From positions 858,606 to 922,605 of the forward strand of contig CAJNDS010000657.1 in assembly GCA_905221605.1 (NCBI GenBank): 64,000 nucleotides of DNA, in the 5' to 3' direction. A program made the translations under genes and the position numbers. Below, one piece after another: positions 32,904 to 43,190 of the stretch. Numbering within the stretch: position 1 is the stretch's first letter; each line of letters opens with the position of its first letter. The notes under the pieces are model-generated. The model did no database searches. It worked only from the letters and a program-made list of their open reading frames with translations, and was not told where the DNA came from. The stretch is from Symbiodinium natans. Taxonomy: Eukaryota > Sar > Dinophyceae > Suessiales > Symbiodiniaceae.

Positions 32904-32940
32904 CCAAAGAAGTTCCTGCCCTACAGAGGCCTTGCTTTGG
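32904..32940 (+). other. 3'-flank stem-loop of copy I
   Basis: CCAAAGAAG (32904-32912) can pair with CTTGCTTTGG (32931-32940) with one bulged base, around a TTCCTG-containing loop. It sits where copies D and E have AGGTTC/GAACCT stems, so pairing is kept with different bases. Confidence 0.45.
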
Positions 32941-33917
32941 GAAATGGTTCTCGTGGCAGTTAGATAGTGGCAGTCGTAATTTTGCTCCAGTCTTTCTGAT
33001 TTGATGTTGTCACAAGTAACATACTGCGAGAGTTTAAGATCAGACAGAGGCAGTTCATTGCAGACCTGCTTCATTCTGCCTTGCCAAATGCAGTTCTAAC
33101 CCATGTAATTCTATCACTTCTGCACGTGAAAAGCACAGCCAACAGCATGCCACTATGACTTCTGAACCCGAAGAGGCTATGCATCGTGCCGTTTCCGTCC
33201 CCAATCCTCTTTATTGCCTAGCCTTGTTGGGATCAGTTTAGGAGCTGCAAGATGCATCTTGTGGCCCTTACGGCGCTGCCGATCTTCGTTTCCATGAGTT
33301 GGCACAAAGGTTTTTCTGCCTGTGTCCGCAAGTCGTGTGACAAAAGCCTCACAGGGGCAAGCTCTTCTGGAGTTTGTTCCGGGTCTTCCGGTCGTCTGGC
33401 ACCCCCGCATCTCACAGTGTCTTGCAGCCGCGCACCCATGCATTCCTACGGGGAATGCTTCCCTCACTCATCCCGCCCCCTTGTTGGGTCCAGGTCCTCC
33501 GCGTGCGGGAAATTGCGCCACGCTCCTCGGGTCTCTTTGAACACGACACTTTTTGCAGGTGGGCTCGTCAGGGTCTGCCGTAAGGACCACGCTGATGCTT
33601 CCAACGCCAGCTCTCCCCACCATTGCGCAGCTGTTTCCCTGGTCAACTTCCCCCATTCACGTTTGTTTCATCTCCCCTCGCTAAAGAGCTGGATGTTGTC
33701 ACCTACCCTCTGGAACGTGTTCAAGTAGATGGCGCCTGAGGAAGGCTGGGTTGTCCACCCTGGTCGGCTCCAAGCTCTCTCGTCCGGAAGATTCGGCCGT
33801 TGCCGAACAACAGCACCGCAAGACCCATTGGATGCAAAGAAGCGCTGGCGTTTAGCTTCTTGTGTGTTGTGCGCGTTGCGAGTTCACTTGTCATTGTCCG
33901 GAAGCGCGTCCTGTAGG

Positions 33918-33999
33918 ATAATTGCAAACGCTTGCGCGCGCCGCCTCGGCAGCCAGGCTGGCCCAATGTGAAGCGTAGCATGCGCAACGGTGCTGAGAA
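33918..33999. repeat. Dispersed repeat, copy 2
   Basis: The core CAGCCAGGCTGGCCCAA with GCGCGCCGCCTCGG upstream and TGCGCAACGGTGCTGAGAAA downstream is related to 27490-27572. Confidence 0.6.
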
Positions 34000-34562
34000 A
34001 TCCAAGGGGGGCTTCAAGGGGAGGGTTCTTTGGGGTGTTCTGGGAGGAGCCCACAGCCGGGAACACCCCGCGGCGACGCGGCATCGGATTTTGACCACGG
34101 AGGGGGGTGGGGGGTGTGAAAGTTTCTGCTTGTTCTAGATGCTTCTCGGCTGGAAGCCGACAGGTCGCACCGGCGACTTTGCCCCCCGAAACTTTCATGA
34201 GCGACTAGCGAGAGAATCGATTTCGCACCATGAGGTGCCGAAGTTTGTTGTCGCAGACAGTAAGAGCAAGTAAGAGCAAGAATGCCACACAATATATTTG
34301 CATAGAAGATCGACAATCCTTCCTCACAGTGAATGTGAAAGTTGTGGCATATGCCTCATCAGCGAGAGCAGCAGCCATATGACAGAGCTGACTCGGCCAG
34401 ATGTCAGCATCGAAGACAGCACCCATGCCCTGCTGTCCGCAAAGGTGCGCATGGTCCTGATACAAATCCCACTCCCAAGTCTGAGTGTCGTGAGCACATG
34501 TGTTTGCGGCTGCCAGAGGTTTTTATTGAGGCTCGAGGAGGGCCGCTTCTCAGGTTGCCGCC

Positions 34563-34934
34563 ATGGCGCGCTCCACGGCGCTGCTGAAGGCGGCAGTGGT
34601 GGCCTGCGCGCTGCTGGCCTTGAACCAGGCCTTCGTGGCTCCCGGTTCTAGCCCGAAGCTGCGAGGTCAGGAGGCAGCGGTGGCCGGTGCTGTGCTGGCC
34701 GGACTCCCGGCCACGCCTGCCCTGGCAACGGACCAGGCATCGGATGCCATCAGCCAGCAGGAGGCCATCCTGATCTTCCTCCCGATCTTGTTCGTGTGGG
34801 TGCTGTTCTTGGACTGGGAGGGCAAGCAGCCATCCGCTGACGACGTGACGGGCTATGGCTACATGGGCAAGACCATCGATGGCACGACCCCGGACCAGCC
34901 CACGTACTTCCGCCGCAGCCCTGAGAACGGATAG
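34563..34934 (+). CDS. Small thylakoid protein, array copy J (last)
   Basis: This intact 123-residue copy (PGSS, LPATPALA) lies 1.7 kb beyond copy I. The acceptor is CAG at 34514-34516. The leader has a four-base change (TTTTTATTGAGGCTCGAGGAG) relative to the others. Silent sites match copy F. The 3' flank after the TAG is unrelated to the rest of the array, so homology ends with the gene. Confidence 0.9.
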   Translation: MARSTALLKAAVVACALLALNQAFVAPGSSPKLRGQEAAVAGAVLAGLPATPALATDQASDAISQQEAILIFLPILFVWVLFLDWEGKQPSADDVTGYGYMGKTIDGTTPDQPTYFRRSPENG

Positions 34935-35985
34935 ATCGTAGCTAGCTTCTAGCTGTTGCGATTGCTTGTAGGATCTCGGTGCTTTCGCATGTGCAGCTCA
35001 GAAGAAGTCGAGACAATGGGGCTGGGGTCGAGTGTTGCTTTGAAGTCATCCCCATCACGAAGAGTAAGAAGACGAGTCCCTTGCCTAATGCTACCCACGA
35101 ACCGCCAACAGCAGCTGCTCGCGTAGTGCCCCCAAATCTTGTACAATATTGTGACCAGTACCATTGATCAGCCACCGTCCGTAACTACTTCCACAACAAC
35201 GACGACTGCAGTTGTGCTGGAGACTTATGTTTTTCTCATGTTGTTAGGCAGCCAGGCCTTCTTTTCGTTCGGCGGCTGCAATGGCTATGCATGACCCGAT
35301 ATGGCGGTTGGCTGTGTGTGCGAGTTCTTGTTTCATGCTCGCGTGATGCTACTTATTGTAACATTTACATTTTTCTGATTTTGTTGAGGCAGAAGCCACC
35401 TTTGGACAGAATCTCTGGTGATTAAAAGTATGCAGTGATGCCCAACGAGATGCCTAGGTGTGTCGTAAATCCTAATCCCCTATACAGTCCAGCGATGGGA
35501 ACGGCTCACTGCGATGACTAGGCACGTGAGATCCTTTGACGGTTTCGCAAAACAGAGCGCCGCGGCTACACTGGGCCATGTTACCTGGCAGAGCGCCTCA
35601 GATCTTGGGCGAAGACATTCCGACAACAGGCATCGTACCGCCTGCGTTGAACAAACGCGCGTTGGCGACTCCATCTGCAGCATCGCTTTGATTATTCCTG
35701 GAATTCTCCAACTCTGCTTAGCAGCAGATCACAGAGGCGAGGTACCTCAGTGGCACGTTTCATGGAATTTGGCTTGAGACACCGCAAGACTTTGTAGTAA
35801 TAGCAGGTTTCGGGGCCCAAAGCGGCCCGAACTACGAATGCGATCCCTCACGCCATCTCTGGGGTTCCAGCAGGTTTTCCACGACGCGCAGCGATCCCGA
35901 AGTGGAAAAGGTAGGGAGGACACGAGGCTCAAGGTGGCTTCGTTTCCGGAGTCACTTCCAGTACGTGGGCCACGTACGCCGCCGC
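34935..35985. other. No gene recognised
   Basis: Lower-GC sequence with only short frames; no repeat or motif is recognised before the LINE fragments begin. Confidence 0.45.
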
Positions 35986-35989
35986 ACGC

Positions 35990-36665
35990 CTTACTCCCCA
36001 GTGTAGGCCCGCTTTCTTTCTTGAGCGCACACGTGACGGACTAGTTCGGGGGCGAACGTCGTTGAGCTGTGTTCACGTATGTTGCTGAAGCGCGTGCTCA
36101 GGCGCAATGCTGAAGCATGTGGTTGACACTGCTCGGACGCAAAAGCATGGCCCCCGAAGCGTTGGAGCAACGCCTCCTGCACCGGCGCCGACAAGTAGCT
36201 ATCCGGCTCGCAAAGCTGACGTGCCTCCCACCCGATGTGGACGAGAGGCATTTGGCAGCGCCGCATGCTCGATGCGCGCGATGAGGTCAGGCAGGTGGCG
36301 CAGATGTAATCACATGTACCGGCGCCAACTCCACGGCGTGCGAGACGGCCACGGTCAGGACGTGCACGGCGACTGCCAACGCGCCAAGGCTGGGGATGCG
36401 AGGTCGGCCGCCGTGGCATGCAACAACGGGACGTAAAGCCAGGAATTGGTTATGTCACGGACGTCACCTTGGGGCGGGCCCTCGAAAGCCAAAGGACGCT
36501 GCATTTCCGCTTGCTGGTGCGGACACGTCGCGCGCGAGTGGCCGCAAAGGCCGTCAGCATGGCACGCAACCATCAAGGCGCCGCCAGGGCCTGTTGGCAC
36601 GTCACCGGGCTTTTGGGGCCGAAGGCAGCCCGGGGTGCAGTTCCAGGTTCCCCTCCCAACCACAC
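35990..36665 (-). mobile_element. LINE fragment, pre-RT region, minus strand
   Basis: On the minus strand the translation contains SWLYVPLLHATAADLASPALARW, matching the SWLYAPLLHEAAGFL segment of the LINE at 39.7 kb, followed further on by LRHLPDLIARIEHA in another frame. Stops and frame changes show it is dead. Confidence 0.65.
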
Positions 36666-36851
36666 GGTCAAGCTCCCAACAGCTTCCGCAGGGAGCTGGA
36701 GGGAGTCCGAGTGCAATAGCCGCATCGTGCCGGATAGGGTCGCGATGCGGCAGCTATCGGCAGCTGCAGGAAATCAACCCTGCCTAGGAAGGTGACCCCC
36801 AGTGGCGGCCGGGGCATGCTCCCGGACTGCCTCACGCACCATCAATAGCTG

Positions 36852-37305
36852 TCAGGAAGGACTCACAGGAGGTCGTGAGGCTGCCCGGCCATCCAAGGAG
36901 ACCACGACCGCGTCCGGTGATCGCTCCAACGCGCCGCGAAATTGGGACGCCAAGGCATCAGTGCCTGCGCGCGCATGCAAAGCATATTGGACGGGGCGAA
37001 TGGCGGCAACGAACGTGGGGGACCACCGCTTTGCGAGAGCGCGCGCGACCAACCGCCGGAAACAATCGCCCGTAGCGATGCCGCGGAACCCGCCGGCCGG
37101 TTTCTGCAACGCGGTCAGGCGCGCGAGGGCGAGGCCATGCGACACCGCTTCGGGCAGCTCAGCTCTAGCGAGGGATGTCGCTGCGTGCGGCAGCAGTTCG
37201 AGACCCCCTCCTTGGTCCTGCAGCAGGACTTGAAGATGTTCGGATCGCATGCGACGCGGCGCTGGAGGCCTGCGCTCGGCATCAGTCAGGGCGGCCGACG
37301 CCCTT
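36852..37305 (-). mobile_element. LINE reverse-transcriptase fragment, minus strand
   Basis: The minus-strand translation reads MRSEHLQVLLQDQ, then ARLTALQKPAGGFRGIATGD and CFRRLVARALAKRW, then QYALHARAGTDALA and VVVSLDGRA. These are the finger and palm-A segments of a non-LTR reverse transcriptase, colinear with 40.88-41.24 kb in the larger element. It breaks off just after the catalytic-Asp motif A near 36885. Confidence 0.85.
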
Positions 37306-37995
37306 GGGGACCACCGCGCGGCGTGCGCAACGTCCGGAGCCCTTGCATCTCATTTCGGACACTGCCCTTCGAGCGTGCCGTTGCCCGCGTCTCCCAAGAG
37401 GCTGGGGCACGCGTCGCGCGTAACGTGCGGTTGGCTGACATGAACCTGCTGACACCGGTCCACGACGCCCGCCGCATCGAGATCGTCTGCAATGGCTTGA
37501 CGTTGTGGCACGGGGCCCAGCTAGCCGTTGACACCACGCTCGTGTCCCCTCTCACTCGGGCCGGAGAGGCGCGGCCAGGGGCTGACTCCCGCCCTGCCAC
37601 GGCCATCCGCGACGCAGCGGAATCGGCGTGACACCTACCCTGAACTGCAACGCGCCCGCCGTTGCTGCTTGGTAGTGTTCGGCCTTGAGGTCGGGGGCCG
37701 ATGGGGGACCGAAGCCCTCACTTTCTTGCGGCTCCTTGCCCGTGCGCGCTCTGCCAGCGTCCATGCCGCGGTGCGCTCCTCCGCAGCCGCCGCGTACGTC
37801 GCCCACTGGAGTGGCCATCGCCGTTGCAGCGCAGCGGGCGTTTGCCGCCTCCCCCCGGTTTTGCATGAGGTGCTCGAAAAGGGTCGTTGGCTTGAAGCCG
37901 CCGCCCCGAGCTGACTCCCGGCGCGTGGCTGAACGTAGCTTGCACTGGGACCGCGCTCCGACAGGTGGACAAAGTGTGCGAAAAAAAAAGTCACA
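37306..37995 (+). mobile_element. LINE 3' region fragment, plus strand
   Basis: The plus-strand translation contains AVARVSQEAGARVARNV, DARRIEIVCNGLTLWHGAQL, VDTTLVSPLTRAGEARPGAD and, after a frameshift near 37620, RDTYPELQRARRCCLVVFGLEVGGRWG. This is the C-terminal part of a related LINE polyprotein. An A9 run at about 37981 may be the tail. It abuts the minus-strand RT fragment head to head. Confidence 0.85.
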
Positions 37996-38389
37996 CCTGT
38001 TTCTGTCCTGCCTTCTGTCCGATGCAATCCGCGAAAACATGGAGATTGAGCTTGGACGCTGCTGTAGAGTGGGCAACTCCTCGAAACATTCGGGCGATCC
38101 AGCCTCGAGTTGGGACACCTGCATAGGGTCATGAAAAGCCAGGAACTGCTGCGGTAAGCTGCCAACATGGTGTCGAGCTGCTGTGTAGCCCTTTCTCAAT
38201 CAAAGCTACACTCCCACGATGCAGAACACATGGCCCTACGTGATATGGTTGGCCGTGCCTGTTCTTGCAGGGGCATCTCTGATGATCCAGTAACTTCCAT
38301 GGTGAAGGGCTTCCCATTCCCAGGCCGTGACCTGCAGCACGGACCACGAAGTATGTTCCTACCGTTTCGTTTTCTTCTTTCGGCGTGTC

Positions 38390-38959
38390 ATGGTCTGGTG
38401 GCCGGCCGTGTTGACGACCGCCGCGCAATGGGCCCTGCACCAAGCCCGCCAGGCGGTTCCAGCCGCGATGCAGTTCCCGGATGGCTGCCGCGAGGCAGCT
38501 ACGCACGCAGTGCTTACTTGCGTGGCGCGACCGTCCCGCTATTATGCGCCAGGTTGGGGACCATGCTCCCACTGCTGGGGCTGGCTGTGTATCGGGTTGG
38601 TGCTTGCAGCCTTGGGGGTGGCGTTGCTGTGGGGGCGGTCGGAGATGCGACAGGTGCCGCCGCCGGCGTGGTCGGTGGCGGCGTCCGAGCTGCTCCACTG
38701 CCTGGCAGCTGGGGGCGAGCAGGAGCTAGAAGCATTGGCCGCTGCGGCAGGGCAGTCGCCTACGGAACTGCTCTGCCGCGTCCTCCACCAAGCGACCATG
38801 CCCCATACTCCATCGCTCCCAATTCTGCCCGGCCCACATGGCCCGCGGCCTCCTGTGGCTTCCGCACGCCGCCTGCCACTCCCCTCTGCCTCCTCCGCGG
38901 CGCGGGATGTTCGACGCTCCTCCGCGCCATCAGCTTCCAGGCCAAGTCTTTCGGGGTGA
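38390..38959 (+). pseudogene. LINE N-terminal segment
   Basis: The frame starting MVWWPAVLTTAAQWALHQAR includes a hydrophobic stretch (WLCIGLVLAALGVALLWG) and a helical segment (ELEALAAAAGQSPTELLCRV). An overlapping 619-codon frame (38167-40026) covers the same bases, but this frame has the more protein-like composition. Confidence 0.5.
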
Positions 38960-39299
38960 CCGCCAAGCAGGCCACCATGTTGAGGATGGGGGGGGGGCAG
39001 GGCGGCCCGCAAAATGCATGGCCCGCGCTTGTCTACTCGTTGGCCACCGGGACCTCCGGGGGCTCGTGCGCGCCGCCAGGCCGCCGCGCTCCCGCTCCCC
39101 GCGGCATCTTCTGCAGCACACATCCGACCAGCCGGGCAGTGTCGGTCGGCGTGACAGCAGTACATGCCGGACGGGGGGGGCGGGGCGCGCCACACAAAGC
39201 ACGGCAATGGTCGCCCGCATGCGCTTCCGATGCTTGGGCCGTAGAGCTCGTCCCCAACTCAGGCCGGCACACGGGCGGTTCCGACCCCACGCATGCTCG

Positions 39300-40026
39300 A
39301 GCCTGGAGTGAGCCCCGCCCGTGGACGCCGACCCCTTTCACAGGCCGGCGGATTGGCGAGGCCGATAATCCAGGCCCTCCAGACCTCGTTGACGTGGAGA
39401 CGCGTAGGCAACGTACGATGCATGCGCTGGCCCAGATGTGCCTCGTGCCCGCTGGTGCAGCGTTGGGGGGTGAGGACGCATTGTCGGATGCGACGCCGTT
39501 CGCATCACCACGTGCGTCTCCGGCGGTTTCCCCGCACGCCGCCCCGGAGGCCGACGTTGATGGGGCCGCAGCCCCGACCCCTGCTGGCGACGTTACGCCT
39601 GACTTTTTGCCGGCGGCCCCACCAATGCAGCATGATGACGTTCCGGCAACTGTCGGCATGCCTTCCAGCCCCGCGTGGCAGGCTGCGGGACCGCCTCGCC
39701 GAGCGCCACCAGGGGAGCGGCAGTCCTGGCTGTACGCACCGCTGCTCCACGAGGCCGCAGGTTTCCTGACCGCAGATGCCTCGGAGGCCTGGAGGAGGCA
39801 TGAGCAGGCGGGCCCTCGCTGGACTGAGCTGGTGGCGACACTCCAGCACGCTCAGCCGGCCAGTCCGCGCGCGTTGGCGCGGTTGCTCCACGCCATAGCC
39901 GACCTTGACGCGGCGGAAGCAGGTGCGCAGGTGTCCAGCCGCGACGCGTCGCTCGCCTCGGCCCTCCTTTCCTTGCCGGACGCGCCCCTCCCTCTGGCCG
40001 CCGCACTGGTCCTTTGCGGATGCTGA
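39300..40026 (+). pseudogene. LINE middle segment 1
   Basis: The frame contains RRIGEADNPGPPDLVDVE, an IGEAxNPGP signature seen repeatedly in Symbiodinium retroelements, and further on SWLYAPLLHEAAGFL. It terminates at 40026 by frameshift; the coherent reading continues in the next frame. Confidence 0.65.
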
Positions 40027-40670
40027 CGGGTACGTGCCGGCAGCCGCGCAGGCGACGCTGTTGGAAGGGTACGGAGGGGTCGTGGTCGCGGCGGGCGCCC
40101 AGGCCCTGGCCGCGGACATGCGGGCGGTGTGGGAAACAGAACGGCCGCCCGAGTGTCCGCCGCCGCCAGGACCACAGCGGAGAAGCAGGGGACGGAGGCG
40201 GGCCAGACAACACCAGCGCCGGCGTTCTCCGGAAGGGGTCGCAGAGTTGCCCCAGCCCGAAACGAGTGCTCGGAGCGTAGACGGCGGAGCCGGCGAACCC
40301 ACCAGCGCCGCACGGCCTGCCGCGGGAGTCCCCGTTGCAGCGTGGGAGCAGCTGGACGCCGTCGACTTGCAAGAGGAGTTGCGCCACCCAGTCCCGACGC
40401 TGCAGGACGTGCCCCCGTTTATGCGCTCGTCGGTCCGCGGGGCTTTGGTCCTCGCTTTGGACCATTTGCGATCCGCTGGGGATGGAGATGGGGCGAGCCG
40501 GAAACTCTTTCTCCTGGCGCCACGCATGCTCCTGGCCCGGCCAGCCATCAAGCGCAGCCCGGGCGGCCGCGAGGAGCTCCTCAGTCGCGCAGCGGCATTC
40601 CAGCAGGGCGAGTGGATCCGCTTGCTGGCGCGCCTCAGGAATGGGCGAGGTCTCGCGCGCCAGGCAAGTC
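39990..40670 (+). pseudogene. LINE middle segment 2
   Basis: After the frameshift the reading continues with DADGYVPAAAQATLLEGYGG and VPPFMRSSVRGALVLALDHL, then KLFLLAPRMLLARPA and AFQQGEWIRLLARLR. This region usually precedes the reverse transcriptase in the family. Confidence 0.65.
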
Positions 40671-41358
40671 CTCACAGCTCCAGCTTTGGCCCCGGGAACA
40701 GAACAAACGTATGCGGCCCTCACGGACCCAGCGCGCAGGCCTGCCGTCCCACGCCAGCCCATCCCGCCGGACACCCTCGCACACGAGCCAGCAGAGCCCG
40801 TGACCCTGACGCCAAAAGCTGTGGCGTCCGCGCTGCGAGATGCGCGCCGCGGGGGCGCACCAGGCCTGTCCGGCATGCGGGCTGAGCACCTTAAGCTGCT
40901 GTTGCAGGATATCCCCGCGCAGGAGCTCCTGGCCCACGCCGCCACGCAATTGGCCCGGGCCCGTGTGCCCGCCGAAGTGGCCGCCGCCGTTGCCATGGCC
41001 CGATTGACGGCTTTCCAAAAGCCTGACGGCGGGGTCCGCGGCATAGCCACAGGCGACGCATTCCGTCGCCTCGTCGCGCGGGCTTTCGCAAAGCAGTAAG
41101 GATCCGAATCGCTCTCAACCACGCCACGCGACCGTACCAGTACGCACTCCAGTCGCGGGCGGGCACTGATGCCATCGTTGCGACCGTCCGAGCGGCGCTG
41201 GACTCGCGCGAGGATGTAGTCGTCGTTTCGCTCGATGGCCGCAGTGCCTACGATAGCATCTCGCGAGCGGCTTTCCTGGTCAAGTTGCAGGAAGTGGCGC
41301 CAGAACTGCTGCCTTTCGTGCGCATGTTCTATGGTCGCCCCTCCACCTATAGCTCGTG
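40670..41358 (+). pseudogene. LINE reverse transcriptase, N-terminal half (two frames)
   Basis: It carries GGAPGLSGMRAEHLKLLLQD and MARLTAFQKPDGGVRGIATG to the stop at 41097, then, shifted by one frame, HATRPYQYALQSRAGTDAIV and motif A with VVVSLDGRSAYDSISRAAFL. Confidence 0.85.
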
Positions 41359-42555
41359 AGGCGTGATGTCCACCAGGCCGAGGGCTGCGAGCAGGGCGAC
41401 CCGCTGGCCCCCGCGTTATTTGCCTTGGGGCAACACGGTGCTCTCGCACGGGCAGCCGGCGACCTCGATCCAACCGACAAGCTGCTGGCATTCCTTGATG
41501 ACCTCTACGTCATCACGGTGGCGGCAAGAGCACGTCCGGCACTCGACACGGTGACCGGGGCAGTGGAGGAGCACTGTGGCATCGCATCCAATCTTGGCAA
41601 AACGCGAGGGCTCGGAGGCTCGGAGGGGTCTGCTCCGCCGGGCCTGGCTGAGCTTGGGCCCGACGTGTGGAGGGGGGACCGGCCCTCGCACGAGCGAGGC
41701 ATGGTTGTGCTGGGCTCCCCTGTAGGCCACACGGATTTCGTGCATGCCTGGGCGGTGCACCGGCTGCTCGAAGAGCAACAACTCCTGCAGCAACTGCCCC
41801 AGCTCCCTGACCTGCAATGTTCATGGTTGCTGCTCGCGCTCTGCGCGTCTCCGCGCGCGAACCACGCGCTGCGCACGGTGCCCCCAACCGTCATTGCCTC
41901 GTATGCCGCAGGCCATGACGATGCCATCTGGCACACGCTACTGGACTGCTTGGGCGGCGAGGCAGGGGCCCCACCAGAGGATGCGCACCTCGCGCGGGCG
42001 ACCGCTTTCCTGCCGGCAGCGTTAGGTGGCTTAGGTCTGCAGTCGGCGACGCGCTCGGCGCCGGCGGCTTACTGGGCAGCTTGGGCGGACGCCTTGCTAG
42101 TCATGGGGGCCAGGCTCCCGGTTTTTGCGGCGCACTGCGTCGAAACACTCCAGCGGGGAGGGGCCGAAATGGCGTGCCTCCGCCATGCGGCGGATGCCCG
42201 CACGTTGCTCCTCACGGAAGGCTGGGAGGCGTGCCCCACATGGCAGGATGTAGCAGGAAACCAGCGACCGGAACCAGCCGCGGAACCTCAGCTGGGCGAT
42301 TGGCCGCATGGATGGCAGCAACATGCATCGCGCACTCGGAACTTGTACTTTCGCGACCGTGTGCTGCTGCCGTCATTGCCGCCTGCTCGTCGAGCAGTGT
42401 TACGGTCCCAATCTGGTCTCCATGGCGGCGCTTGGCTGTCGGCGATTCCCGGTGACGCAATGACGACCTTGCCACCATGCGCCGCAGGTTGCGGCTGCCG
42501 TTACAGCTTACCGCTGGCCAGTGCGGCCCCTCGCCGGGATGCGGAGGACAAGTAG
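41356..42555 (+). pseudogene. LINE reverse transcriptase, C-terminal half
   Basis: Motif B is EGCEQGDPLAPALFALGQH. The catalytic motif C is FLDD at 41491-41502 (FLDDLYV), and SNLGKTRGLGG follows. Catalytic residues are intact even though the element is broken elsewhere. The end, up to SGLHGGAWLSAIP, runs into a frameshift near 42470. Confidence 0.88.
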
Positions 42556-43112
42556 TGCCCCAACAATGGTTGGGACACACCTCGGCACCAGGAGTCGCGG
42601 CAAATGACCGCAGGCGGCTGGACATGCTGGTTTACGGGGCCACGCCCATGGGCATCGCGCTGTGCTGCGACGCTACCCTCGTGTCGCCCTTGACGCGCAC
42701 GGGGCAACCGCAACCATGCGCCGCCGACACGGATGGGGCAGCGCTCCGCGTTGCTGAACGACGCAAACAGGCGGCCTACCCGGAGCTCACGGGCGGCGGG
42801 CCCCAGCGGCTCGTCGTGCTCGGCTCGGAGGTCGGGGGTCGCTGGAATGGCGGGGCCCTGCGATTCATGCGCGACATGGTCCGCATTCGCGCATGCCGCG
42901 CGCCGCCAACAGTGCGCCGCGCGGCCGCATCCGGCTGGGCAAGACGTTGGTGGAGCATCATCTCGGTCGCCGTTCAACAGGCCGTGGGCACCACGGCCCT
43001 GGGTCGTACGTGGCCGTCCGCTTCCACCGCGGCCGACGAGCCTGCCCCACCGCTTGACCACCTCCTGGAGCCTGGGCCGCCCGACCCAAGCCGGCTGCCT
43101 TTGCGGGCATAA
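42477..43112 (+). pseudogene. LINE C-terminal domain
   Basis: It starts RRRLRLPLQLTAGQCGPSPGCGG, then lacks the Cys/His segment expected next, then continues CCDATLVSPLTRTG, AAYPELTGGGPQRLVVLGSE, VGGRWNGGALRFM and WARRWWSIISVAVQQAV. The zinc-binding half-site appears deleted. Confidence 0.75.
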
Positions 43113-43190
43113 CTACAGCCCGGGTAGTTTAGGAACAGCTTAGCCGACCGAACGGATCAGCAGGCGTAAAAGTCCGAGAAAAAAAAAGGA

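Larger units (their letters stand above)
32861..34513. other. Long spacer between copies I and J
   Basis: Apart from the stem-loop above and the dispersed repeat at 33918-33999, no gene is seen. Overlapping frames of up to about 158 codons at 33.2-33.7 kb match nothing I know. The insertion of repeat DNA accounts for the broken unit spacing. Confidence 0.5.
38390..43190 (+). mobile_element. Nearly full-length, inactivated LINE (non-LTR retrotransposon)
   Basis: The order is an N-terminal segment with a membrane-like stretch, an unknown middle domain, a reverse transcriptase, then a C-terminal domain. At least five frameshifts or stops separate these parts (near 38.95-39.3, 40.0, 40.67, 41.09, 41.36 and 42.47 kb), so it cannot make a full protein. 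An A-rich run at about 43178-43187 may mark the 3' end. The family is the one very abundant in Symbiodiniaceae genomes; no target duplication was identified by eye. Confidence 0.85.

Noticed and set aside
36852-37995. Simple twin-primed LINE insertion as the full explanation
   Set aside because: The pre-RT fragment at 36.0-36.7 kb lies on the wrong side of the RT fragment for one inversion, so a single event does not explain the order.
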